A DNA stretch of 7,398 bases. Origin: Acidimicrobiaceae bacterium. GTDB taxonomy: Bacteria > Actinomycetota > Acidimicrobiia > Acidimicrobiales > Palsa-688. The stretch lies in the NCBI GenBank assembly GCA_003156795.1, contig PMHU01000199.1, positions 1,875-9,272 of the forward strand, in the 5' to 3' direction. The notes below the pieces were generated by a model. It searched no databases and was not told the origin of the DNA. It saw only the letters and a list, made by a program, of their open reading frames with translations. This document shows, piece by piece, positions 1 through 6,484 of this stretch (its first letter is position 1; each line of letters starts with the position of its first letter). Both the position numbers and the translations under genes were made by a program.

Positions 1-61
1 TGTTCCCGCACGAGCAGGTCACCGACGCCGTCGTGTAATCGGGATGTATTTCGGTCTTCAT
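1..61 (-). CDS. rpmE: 50S ribosomal protein L31, zinc-binding type (N-terminal part, cut by window edge)
   Basis: Reading the minus strand from the ATG at 59-61 gives MKTEIHPDYTTASVTCSCGN, after which the window ends. This is the recognisable N-terminus of bacterial L31, a small protein of the large ribosomal subunit that sits at the subunit interface. Two cysteines, Cys16 and Cys18, are visible. They match the first pair of the four zinc ligands in the Cys-containing form of L31, so this is probably the zinc-binding paralogue and not the Cys-free one made under zinc starvation. The second cysteine pair lies outside the window. The start is supported by an AGAGG ribosome binding site five bases upstream. 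The gene begins 11 bp after the rho stop, which suggests co-transcription with rho. The rho-rpmE order is conserved in actinobacteria. Confidence 0.93.
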   Translation of the reverse strand, partial: MKTEIHPDYTTASVTCSCGN

Positions 62-72
62 CTGTACCTCTT

Positions 73-1911
73 TCAAATCGACGGAGTGGCGTTCTTTGCC
101 ACTTCGGCGAGAAACTCGTCGTTGCTTCGGGTTGATTTGATGCGGTCCATCAGGAGTTCCAGCCCGGCCGCCGCGCTTCCTTCGCTGCCGAGGGCGTTGA
201 GCACCCGGCGCAGCTTCCAGACCTGCTGTAGCTGAACCCGGTCGAAAAGCAGCTCTTCGTGGCGGGTGGACGATCCGTTGACGTCGATCGCCGGGTAGAT
301 GCGGCGCTCCGCCAGCCTCCTGTCCAAACGCAACTCCATGTTGCCCGTTCCCTTGAACTCCTCGAATATCACTTCGTCCATTCGGCTGCCGGTCTCGACA
401 AGTGCGGTAGCAAGGATCGTCAACGATCCTCCCTCCTCGATATTCCGCGCCGCTCCGAAGAACTTCTTGGGTGGGTAGAGCGCCCCTGTATCGATACCGC
501 CGGACATGATGCGGCCGGTGGCCGGTTGGGCGAGATTGTACGCCCGCGCCAGCCTCGTGATGCCGTCCAGGACGATGACCACGTCCTTGCCGACTTCGAC
601 CATGCGCTTGGCCCGTTCGATGGCTAGTTCGACCACCTGGGTGTGCTCCTCGGCCGGTCGGTCGAAAGTCGAGGCGATGACCTCACCCTTCACCGACCGC
701 CTCATGTCGGTGACCTCTTCAGGTCGCTCGTCGATGAGAAGCACCATCAGCTGCACATCGGGGTTGTTGGCCTCGATGGAGTGGGCGATCTGCTTGAGGA
801 TGGTGGTCTTGCCAGCTTTGGGGGGAGAGACGATGAGGCCGCGCTGACCCTTGCCGATCGGAGATATCAGGTCGACGATGCGTGCGGTCAAATTTGCCGA
901 ATCTCCCGGGACTTCGAGCCGAAGCTTTGCGTCCGGGAACAACGGCGTGAGGCTCTCGAAGCGCGGGCGACCCCTGGCGTCGTCTGGGGTCAGGCCGGAA
1001 ACGGTGTCAATGCGAAGGAGGGCCGGGTACTTTTCGTTGCCTCCGGCGGGTCGGGCCGCCCCTTCCAGATAGTCGCCCTTGCGCAGGGCGAAGCGGCGTA
1101 CCTGGCTTATCGACACGTACACGTCGCCCGGGCCCGAGAGGAATCCGCTCGTCCGGAGAAACCCGAAGCCCTCGTCGCGCAAGTCCAAGTAGCCCGTCAC
1201 CGGGATGGGCTCGCCGTTGAATTGGGACTCCACGCTCTGACCGGGCAGGTCTCGCTCGGGACGGTCGAACCGGTCTCGTCCCCGCCGGCGACGGTTGCGC
1301 CGGTTCCCGGGTTCAGATCCGAAACCCGACTGGCCGCTCCCCGAGTCCGCCCCGTCCTCTGCATCGCCGGCGCTCGGACTCGAATCGTCGCTTCGGCCGG
1401 CCGCGACCAGCTCAGAGGGGCTGGAGCTCGGGCCGTCCTCTCCCGCCGACGCCTGCGGGACCACCCGGCCGGCCTGGCGATCTCGGCCCGACTCTCGTCC
1501 GTTTCTGGCGGCACCACCGCGGCCGTTGCCGCGCTCCGCGGGCCCTTCGCTCTCGGAGCTTTCGTCTGCGGAAACCGGCTGATGGGCCGATTCGACGCTT
1601 TCGACTTCGGCCTGGACCGCATCGTCGGCTTCGTCCGACCCGTTGAGGCCGGGTTCCGGCACCGAGTCCGGCGGCTCGGGCGCAACCGCCGCAGGGGTCG
1701 TCCGGCGGGTCCGGGCTCGTCGGGGCTTGTCTTCGGACTCCGGATCGGGGACGGCATCCGGCTCGATTCCGGTCGCTTTCAGGATTCCGCTGATGAGATC
1801 GGCCTTCTTGGCTCGGGCCGGTGGCCGCGCCCCGAGCGCGTCCGCGATCGCGAAGAGCTCGTCGCGCTCCTTGGCTTCAAGCACCGAGCGTTCGAGCTGC
1901 GTTTCGCTCAT
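73..1911 (-). CDS. rho: Transcription termination factor Rho with long disordered N-terminal insert
   Basis: This is a 612-residue hexameric RNA-dependent ATPase/translocase that ends transcription of untranslated RNA. An N-terminal Rho_N helical domain covers about residues 8-48. A low-complexity stretch, about 50-235, is rich in Ser, Gly, Asp and Glu and ends in an Arg cluster (203-220, NRRNRRRRGRDRF). The cold-shock-type primary RNA-binding domain follows at about 236-305. The RecA-like motor domain has Walker A SPPKAGKTT (362-370), catalytic Glu in DERPEEV (E395), Walker B VVIVLD (444-449), the Q-loop segment after RAYN, and the EFKGTGNMEL R-loop (518-527). At about 610 residues it is much longer than E. 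coli Rho (419), as is usual in actinobacteria, where the insert is known to add RNA contacts. An oddity is that the residue after Walker B Asp449 is Gly450 where Ser is usual. A GAGG six bases before the ATG supports the start. rpmE follows. Confidence 0.98.
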   Translation of the reverse strand: MSETQLERSVLEAKERDELFAIADALGARPPARAKKADLISGILKATGIEPDAVPDPESEDKPRRARTRRTTPAAVAPEPPDSVPEPGLNGSDEADDAVQAEVESVESAHQPVSADESSESEGPAERGNGRGGAARNGRESGRDRQAGRVVPQASAGEDGPSSSPSELVAAGRSDDSSPSAGDAEDGADSGSGQSGFGSEPGNRRNRRRRGRDRFDRPERDLPGQSVESQFNGEPIPVTGYLDLRDEGFGFLRTSGFLSGPGDVYVSISQVRRFALRKGDYLEGAARPAGGNEKYPALLRIDTVSGLTPDDARGRPRFESLTPLFPDAKLRLEVPGDSANLTARIVDLISPIGKGQRGLIVSPPKAGKTTILKQIAHSIEANNPDVQLMVLLIDERPEEVTDMRRSVKGEVIASTFDRPAEEHTQVVELAIERAKRMVEVGKDVVIVLDGITRLARAYNLAQPATGRIMSGGIDTGALYPPKKFFGAARNIEEGGSLTILATALVETGSRMDEVIFEEFKGTGNMELRLDRRLAERRIYPAIDVNGSSTRHEELLFDRVQLQQVWKLRRVLNALGSEGSAAAGLELLMDRIKSTRSNDEFLAEVAKNATPSI

Positions 1912-1920
1912 CTACAACCT

Positions 1921-1957
1921 CGTTCGTCTTGTACGGCTGGTGGATTAGGGGGGCGTC
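1921..1957 (-). promoter_or_regulatory. C-rich, G-poor segment of the rho 5' leader (possible Rho-binding autoregulatory site)
   Basis: Immediately upstream of the rho ribosome binding site, the predicted mRNA has a 37-base stretch with 16 C and 7 G, including a run of six C followed by TAATCCACC. Rho loads on unstructured C-rich, G-poor RNA, and E. coli rho is known to be autogenously attenuated in its leader. The composition is seen directly; the autoregulatory role is inference. A second, shorter C-rich stretch (GAACCCCTACC) lies about 40 bases further upstream. Confidence 0.3.
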
Positions 1958-2085
1958 CGCCAGGACCCGGACGCAAGCTCCCGCTGCATCGGTAGGGGTT
2001 CGGCTGGTGCACACCGCCTGCCGCAGAGCTAAGGAGGGCAGCATCGCCGGCATATGAGCTGGCCCATGCGGGCGACGATGCCTCC

Positions 2086-2115
2086 ATGGTAGCGACCAAG
2101 GCCGCCGCGCGGCAA
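2086..2115 (-). promoter_or_regulatory. Candidate rho promoter
   Basis: On the minus strand, TTGCCG (2110-2115) and TACCAT (2086-2091) are separated by 18 bp. They match the sigma-70 -35 and -10 consensus at 4 of 6 positions each and keep the invariant TA...T of the -10. Transcription would begin near 2079 and leave an untranslated leader of about 168 bases before rho. This would let rho be expressed independently of the threonine genes. The -35 lies inside the hairpin region that follows thrC. No other TANNNT hexamer is seen in the leader. Confidence 0.4.
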
Positions 2116-2141
2116 CCGGCCCGACGCCCGGGCGGCCGCGC
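2100..2141 (-). terminator. GC-rich hairpin at the end of thrC
   Basis: GGCCGCC at 2100-2106 pairs perfectly with GGCGGCC at 2131-2137. An alternative stem pairs GCGCGGC (2107-2113) with GCCGCGC (2135-2141). The structure begins at the thrC stop codon. No U tract follows on the minus strand, where the sequence continues TTGGTCGC, so it is not a canonical intrinsic terminator. In high-GC actinobacteria such tail-less hairpins are often proposed to slow or end transcription. It could equally protect the 3' end of the mRNA. Confidence 0.35.
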
Positions 2142-3184
2142 TACAGCCCGAGCTCGGAGCGAACGGCCCGCACGTCGGCGTCGACGAGCGTTGGAACCGC
2201 GATCTGGCTGATGGCGATGTCCGGATCCTTGAGCCCGTGTCCGGTGAGCACACACACGACCGTCGAACCGGGTTCGACCGCACTGTTGAGCAAGCCGGCC
2301 ACTGAGGCCGCCGACGCCGGCTCGCAAAAGACAGACTCCTCCTGGGCGAGGTATCGGTAGGCGGCGAGGATTTCCTCGTCGGTGACGGCCGCTATCGCTC
2401 CGCCCGATTCCGACGCCGCGGCCGTGGCTCCGTACCACGATGCGGGGCGGCCAATTCGTATCGCGGTCGCGACCGTATCGGGGTTCTCGATCGGGTGCCC
2501 CACGACCAGCGGGGCCGCGCCGGCGGCTTGGAACCCCAACATTTTCGGCAGCTTGGTGATGCGACCGCCGTCCTGGTACTCCCGGTATCCCTTCCAATAG
2601 GCGGTGATGTTGCCGGCGTTTCCGACGGGAATGCAGTGATAGTCAGGAGCGTCTCCCAGGACGTCCACGATCTCGAAGGCGGCGGTCTTCTGGCCCTCGA
2701 TGCGGTACGGGTTGATCGAGTTGACGACGGTCACCGGGGCGGAGTCGCCGAGTTGGCGCACTATGTCGAGCGCGACATCGAAGTTGGCCCGGATCTGGAG
2801 GACCCGGGCTCCGTGGATGAGCGCTTGGGCCAGCTTGCCCAGGGCGATGTAGCCCTCCGGAATCAGCACCGCGCACGTCATCCCGGCCCGTGCTGCGTAG
2901 GCGGCGGCGGATGCCGAAGTGTTACCGGTCGAGCCGCAGACGACGGCCTTGGCTCCTTCCTCGAGGGCCTTGGAGATGGCGACGGTCATGCCCCGGTCCT
3001 TGAAGGATCCGGTCGGGTTGGCACCTTCGAACTTGAGCCACACCTTGGCCCCGACCCGCTCGGAAAGACGGGGCGCGGTCAACAGAGGAGTACCACCCTC
3101 GAGCAAGGTGACCACCGGGGTCGATCCCGACACCGGCAGATAGGGCCGGTACTCCTCGATCAGGCCGCGCCAACCCGGGTTCAT
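2141..3184 (-). CDS. thrC: Threonine synthase
   Basis: This PLP enzyme converts O-phospho-L-homoserine and water to L-threonine and phosphate, the last step of threonine synthesis in the cytosol. With the ATG at 3184 it has 347 residues, close to the roughly 350-360 of the short actinobacterial/plant-like form. The PLP-binding lysine is Lys62 in NPTGSFKDRGM. TGNTSASAAAYAARAG holds the substrate loop, and PVGNAGNITAYWKGY holds the glycine-rich phosphate-binding loop. The protein ends near a VLTGHGLKDPD motif typical of the family. An upstream in-frame start at 3235 would overlap the end of hom and add residues unlike ThrC, so it was not chosen. The ATG lies 4 bp after the hom TGA with only weak Shine-Dalgarno similarity, which fits translational coupling. 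Its substrate needs a homoserine kinase, and no such gene is in the window. Confidence 0.97.
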   Translation of the reverse strand: MNPGWRGLIEEYRPYLPVSGSTPVVTLLEGGTPLLTAPRLSERVGAKVWLKFEGANPTGSFKDRGMTVAISKALEEGAKAVVCGSTGNTSASAAAYAARAGMTCAVLIPEGYIALGKLAQALIHGARVLQIRANFDVALDIVRQLGDSAPVTVVNSINPYRIEGQKTAAFEIVDVLGDAPDYHCIPVGNAGNITAYWKGYREYQDGGRITKLPKMLGFQAAGAAPLVVGHPIENPDTVATAIRIGRPASWYGATAAASESGGAIAAVTDEEILAAYRYLAQEESVFCEPASAASVAGLLNSAVEPGSTVVCVLTGHGLKDPDIAISQIAVPTLVDADVRAVRSELGL

Positions 3185-3188
3185 CGAT

Positions 3189-4571
3189 TCACGGTCCGAT
3201 GACCCGGAGCAAACCGCCAATCTGGTGCACCACATCGAGGTGACGCAACTCCCCCAAGCACGCTTGGACGTCCCGCTCGTAGGCCGGGTGGGTCACGAAC
3301 ACCAGCCGGGCACCCGACTCGCCGCCACCTATACCCTCACCCGATCCGGCCCCGCTTCCAGGGGAAGGACCCCCAGAGCTGTATCCGTGGGCGTAGACCG
3401 CGGACAGGCCTTCCTGCTCCATGAGCTGGATGGAGACCTGGTGCTTGCCGAGGACGCCGGAGACCGCGTGCAGGACCCCCGGTCGGTCCGCCACTTCGAG
3501 GGTCAGGTAGTAGGCGGACCGGAGGTCGTCGATGGGCCGGATCGTCGTGCGACGCAGGGTCACCGTCCGCCCGAGCCCGCCGGTCGTCAGATCGTGGGCC
3601 GCGTCCAGCAGGTCGCCCAGCACCGCGCTGGCCGTCGGCATGCCGCCCGCCCCGCGGCCGAGGAACATGAGCTGTCCCACGGCATCGCCTTCGACGAACA
3701 CCGCGTTAAAGGAGTCACGCACCGACGCGAGCGGGTGGGTCGACGGCACCATGGCCGGGTGAACCCGGACCGCGACGGCTTCTGCTGCGTCAGCCGTTTC
3801 GTCTGAGTGCTCGACGACGGCCAAAAGCTTGACCGTGTAGCCGAGCTTGTGGGCAACAGCAATGTCCTGTGGTGTTATCGCCGAAATGCCCTCGCGATAT
3901 ACGTCACCGGCGACGACGCGGGCCCCGAAAGCCACGTTGGCGAGGATGGCCGCCTTGGCCGCGGCGTCGAAGCCTTCCACGTCGGCAGTCGGGTCGCGCT
4001 CGGCGTACCCAAGACTTTGAGCCTCGGCCAGAGCGTCGTGGTAGCTGGCGCCGGCTTCACTCATCCGGGTCAGGATGAAGTTCGTCGTCCCATTGACGAT
4101 TCCCATTACCCTCTGGATCCGCTCGCCCGCGAGCGACTCCCGAAGGGGACGGATGAGGGGTATGGCCCCGGCGACGGCGGCCTCGAAGAGGAGGTCGACC
4201 CCAGCGGTCGACGCCGCCTCGAACAACTCGGAGCCGCAGTTGGCCAGCAGCTCCTTGTTGGCCGTCACTACCGGCTTGCCCCCCTTTAGTGCCGTCAAGA
4301 TGAGGGTGCGGGCCGGTTCGATCCCGCCAATGACCTCGACCACCACGTCCACGTCGGGATCGGACACCACGGCGCCGGCATCTGTCGTGAGCACACCGGG
4401 CGGGATCGGAGCGTCGCGCTCTCGGGACAGGCTGCGGACGGCTACTGCGGCGAGTTGCAACTCGATCCCAGTGCGGGCCGCGATGCGCTCGGCGTCGTCA
4501 ACCAGTAGATGAGCGAGCGCGCCGCCGACGTTGCCACACCCCAACAGCCCGACCCGCAAAGCCGTAGTCAT
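3189..4571 (-). CDS. hom: Homoserine dehydrogenase with C-terminal ACT domain
   Basis: The enzyme reduces L-aspartate 4-semialdehyde to L-homoserine with NAD(P)H, the branch point to threonine and methionine. Numbered from the ATG at 4571 (460 residues), a Rossmann domain starts with GLLGCGNVGG (8-17) and continues through VVVEVIGGIEPARTL and TANKELLA. The catalytic domain carries FEAAVAGAIPLIRPLRESL, GIVNGTTNFIL and GYAERDPTADVEGFDAAAK, which hold the substrate and catalytic Asp/Lys residues. The last 110 or so residues form an ACT domain (YLTLEVADRPGVLHAVSGVL) that senses threonine in related enzymes. A Gly/Ser-rich stretch of about 23 residues interrupts this ACT domain. In-frame ATG at 4595 and GTG at 4604 are alternative starts. 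None has a strong ribosome binding site, and 4571 sits directly before the conserved Rossmann strand. lysA lies upstream and thrC 4 bp downstream. Confidence 0.96.
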   Translation of the reverse strand: MTTALRVGLLGCGNVGGALAHLLVDDAERIAARTGIELQLAAVAVRSLSRERDAPIPPGVLTTDAGAVVSDPDVDVVVEVIGGIEPARTLILTALKGGKPVVTANKELLANCGSELFEAASTAGVDLLFEAAVAGAIPLIRPLRESLAGERIQRVMGIVNGTTNFILTRMSEAGASYHDALAEAQSLGYAERDPTADVEGFDAAAKAAILANVAFGARVVAGDVYREGISAITPQDIAVAHKLGYTVKLLAVVEHSDETADAAEAVAVRVHPAMVPSTHPLASVRDSFNAVFVEGDAVGQLMFLGRGAGGMPTASAVLGDLLDAAHDLTTGGLGRTVTLRRTTIRPIDDLRSAYYLTLEVADRPGVLHAVSGVLGKHQVSIQLMEQEGLSAVYAHGYSSGGPSPGSGAGSGEGIGGGESGARLVFVTHPAYERDVQACLGELRHLDVVHQIGGLLRVIGP

Positions 4572-4617
4572 GCCCCGCAGGGTAGTGCGGCTCATGCCGA
4601 CCACCCCGGCTCGACCC

Positions 4618-5937
4618 TCAGAGGTCGAAACCCATCAAGTCGTCGAGGGTTTCGCGCCGGATCACGACCCTGCTGTTCCCGTCGCGGACGAACACGACCG
4701 GCGGCCGGGGCACCTTGTTATAAGTGGACGCCATGGAATGTCCGTACGCCCCAGTTACCGGCGTGGCGAGCACGTCACCAACGGCCAGACCTTCAGGAAC
4801 CTGGGCATCCCGAACGATGACGTCGCCGGATTCGCAGTGCTTGCCGACGACCGTCACGGTGCGCGGGCGGCTCGCCCCGACCGCTCGCACGAGGAAGGCT
4901 TCGTAGCCACTCCCGTACAAGACGGGCCGCGGGTTGTCGCTCATGCCTCCGTCGACGCTGACGTAGGTGCGGATACCTGGGATTTCTTTGACCGTCCCGA
5001 CCGTGTAACAGGTCACGGCTGCGGCGGCCACGACAGAACGTCCTGGTTCGGCCGTCAGGCGCACTGTTTTTCCGATGCCGGCGGCGGAGGCGGCGGCGCG
5101 TACTGCCTCAGCCCAGTCGGTGATCGACGGCGACCTCTCGTCGTCGACGTAAGCCACGCCGAGCCCTCCTCCTACACACAGCTCCGAGAGTCCGAGGGGC
5201 AGGAAGAACTCGGCCAAAACTGCCACGGCCTTGTCGAACGAGTCCAAGGCGAAGACCTGGGAGCCGATGTGAGCATGCAGACCCACCAGCTCAACGGGCG
5301 ATCCCGCCCTGCGCAACCGGGCCACGGCCGCTGCCGCCGCGCCTGACGCCAGGCCGAATCCGAACTTCGAGTCGTCCTGCCCGGTCATGACGTACTCGTG
5401 GGTGTGGGCTTCGACGCCCGGCGTCACCCGGACGAGCACCTTGGGCCGACCCGACTGCGTCACCGCCAGCCGGTCGAGCCGGTCGATCTCGTCGAAGGAG
5501 TCGACGACTATCCGGCCCACGCCGGCCGCTATGGCTCGGCCCAGCTCCGCTTCAGACTTGTTGTTGCCGTGCAGAACGAGCCGTTCACCCGGAACTCCGG
5601 CTGCCAAAGCGACGTGGAGCTCGCCGCCAGTCGATACGTCGATCGACATGCCTTCTTCATGGGCGAGCCGAGCCATGGCCCGGCACAGAAACGCCTTGGA
5701 CGCGTAGGCCACCCCGCTGCCCCACGCGGCTACGGCTTCACGGCACCGGGCGCGCAGGTGATCCTCGTCGTAGACGAACAACGGCGTCCCGTGCTCGCCC
5801 GCCAACTCGAGCAGATCGACCCCCGCGATCGACAGACGGCCGTCGGGACCGATCGACGCCCCGTCAGGAAGCAGGTGCGTCGGCAGGGGTCCGTGGCCGG
5901 CTGGCGGCGACGGTTCCGGATCTGGATCGGGCAGCAT
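4618..5937 (-). CDS. lysA: Diaminopimelate decarboxylase
   Basis: This PLP enzyme decarboxylates meso-2,6-diaminopimelate to L-lysine, the last step of lysine synthesis. It is a 439-residue fold-type III (alanine-racemase-like) protein. The N-terminal barrel holds PLP Lys81 in YASKAF, the HGNNKS segment (123-128), HIGS (223-226), the phosphate-binding GGGLG (256-260) and EPGR (297-300). The C-terminal domain has HCESGD (367-372), whose Cys completes the partner subunit's active site in the dimer, and GAYGHSMASTYN near the substrate site. Overall similarity to the mycobacterial enzyme is obvious by eye, including VGKHCESGDVIVRD and the VSVDGGMSDN segment. The ATG directly follows the response regulator TGA (TGAATG) and has little Shine-Dalgarno match, which implies reinitiation by ribosomes finishing the upstream gene. 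The gap to hom is 46 bp or less. A proline-rich first 20 residues is the only unusual part. Confidence 0.97.
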   Translation of the reverse strand: MLPDPDPEPSPPAGHGPLPTHLLPDGASIGPDGRLSIAGVDLLELAGEHGTPLFVYDEDHLRARCREAVAAWGSGVAYASKAFLCRAMARLAHEEGMSIDVSTGGELHVALAAGVPGERLVLHGNNKSEAELGRAIAAGVGRIVVDSFDEIDRLDRLAVTQSGRPKVLVRVTPGVEAHTHEYVMTGQDDSKFGFGLASGAAAAAVARLRRAGSPVELVGLHAHIGSQVFALDSFDKAVAVLAEFFLPLGLSELCVGGGLGVAYVDDERSPSITDWAEAVRAAASAAGIGKTVRLTAEPGRSVVAAAAVTCYTVGTVKEIPGIRTYVSVDGGMSDNPRPVLYGSGYEAFLVRAVGASRPRTVTVVGKHCESGDVIVRDAQVPEGLAVGDVLATPVTGAYGHSMASTYNKVPRPPVVFVRDGNSRVVIRRETLDDLMGFDL

Positions 5938-6327
5938 TCAGCCCGAACCGGCGGGGCGGGTGCGCTCCAGCAGTGAGGCCACCCGCTCCAACAGTTCGAG
6001 GGGTTCGAACGGCTTGGTCACGTAGTCGTCGGCGACGGCCAACCCGGCCTGGATGTCCGCCGCTTGAGCTTTGGCGGACAGAAGGATGATCGGGATGGAC
6101 CGGGTCTCCTCGCTTTCACGCAACAAGCGCGCCACTTCCAAGCCGTCTATCCCCGGCATCATGACGTCGAGGACTATCACGCCGGGATGCCCCGTCCTGG
6201 CCTGGGCCAGAGCGGCTTCGCCCCCAGTAGCGGCGAGCACGTCGTAACCCTCGATCTCGAAATTGACCTGTAGAAGGTTGACGATCACGGGGTCATCGTC
6301 AACCACGAGGACCGTGCCGCTCGGCAT
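5938..6327 (-). CDS. Single-domain (receiver-only) response regulator
   Basis: The 129-residue protein is one CheY-like receiver domain with no output domain. The acidic pocket is Asp10-Asp11-Asp12 (VVDDDPV), the phospho-acceptor is Asp54 in VLDVMMPGIDG, the switch Ser is Ser84 (LLSAKA), and the conserved Lys is Lys105 (YVTKPF). All catalytic positions are intact, so it should accept phosphate from a histidine kinase. None is encoded in the window, so the kinase partner is unknown. Receiver-only proteins act by protein contact or as phosphate shuttles, and the target cannot be read from sequence. The sequence YVTKPFEPLELLERV resembles OmpR-type receivers. Its stop codon touches the lysA start, making it the first gene of the lysA-hom-thrC run. 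From memory, streptomycetes also have a response regulator upstream of lysA, with an ArgS-like gene between them that is absent here. Confidence 0.92.
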   Translation of the reverse strand: MPSGTVLVVDDDPVIVNLLQVNFEIEGYDVLAATGGEAALAQARTGHPGVIVLDVMMPGIDGLEVARLLRESEETRSIPIILLSAKAQAADIQAGLAVADDYVTKPFEPLELLERVASLLERTRPAGSG

Positions 6328-6333
6328 CCGCCC

Positions 6334-6339
6334 ATGGTA
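6334..6339 (-). promoter_or_regulatory. Candidate -10 element for a leaderless response regulator mRNA
   Basis: On the minus strand TACCAT ends six bases (GGGCGG) before the ATG at 6327. A TANNNT hexamer six to seven bases before a start codon is the known signature of leaderless transcripts in actinobacteria, where transcription starts on the A of ATG. It also fits the absence of a properly spaced ribosome binding site. No convincing -35 is seen, which is common for such promoters. The alternative is a promoter further upstream within 6340-6400. Confidence 0.4.
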
Positions 6340-6400
6340 GGGCAGCGGCCGACCCGGCTATGCTCGAAAGCGGCCCGGCGACTCCGCACCTGGCGCAAGC

Positions 6401-6472
6401 GCCCTCGTAGCTCAGGGGATAGAGCACCGGCCTCCGGAGCCGGGTGCGTAGGTTCGAATCCTACCGGGGGCA
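6401..6472 (+). tRNA. tRNA-Arg, anticodon CCG
   Basis: A full cloverleaf can be drawn. The acceptor stem GCCCTCG (6401-6407) pairs with CGGGGGC (6465-6471) with one U-G pair. The D stem is GCTC/GAGC, and the anticodon stem CCGGC/GCCGG (6427-6431, 6439-6443) has the loop CTCCGGA. The variable loop is four bases. The T stem GTAGG/CCTAC has the loop TTCGAAT. The anticodon at 6434-6436 is CCG, which reads the arginine codon CGG, frequent in GC-rich genomes. The discriminator base is A, and CCA is not encoded. It is divergent from the response regulator and convergent with tetR. A TATGCT at 6359-6364 is a weak -10 candidate. Confidence 0.95.
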
Positions 6473-6484
6473 CTACCGGGGGCA
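6461..6484 (+). repeat. 12-bp tandem duplication of the tRNA-Arg 3' end
   Basis: CTACCGGGGGCA at 6461-6472, which is the end of the T stem, the acceptor 3' strand and the discriminator base, is repeated exactly at 6473-6484. The match is perfect and the copies touch. Replication slippage is the simplest cause. A short attachment-site remnant is possible because integrases often use tRNA 3' ends, but no integrase is seen. Confidence 0.8.

Noticed and set aside
1197..1757. A 186-codon minus-strand frame overlapping the low-complexity part of rho
   Set aside because: It lies entirely inside rho in another frame; its Arg/Pro/Thr-rich sequence is the frame-shifted reading of the rho insert.
643..1995. 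A 450-codon open frame on the plus strand opposite rho
   Set aside because: It is antisense to a certain rho gene, has no recognisable motif, and is explained by the scarcity of stop codons opposite GC-rich coding DNA.
1908..2597. A 229-codon minus-strand frame covering the thrC end and rho leader, with an LLSSAAGG string reminiscent of the ThrB GLGSSAA loop
   Set aside because: More than half overlaps thrC in another frame. The resemblance is a short Ser/Ala string without the preceding Gly or any other homoserine kinase motif. The ATG at 2087 overlaps the likely -10 hexamer and has no ribosome binding site.
3185..3235. Upstream extension of thrC to a start at 3235
   Set aside because: It would overlap the hom C-terminus and add 17 residues unlike ThrC. 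The ATG at 3184 gives the normal family length and a 4-bp gap.
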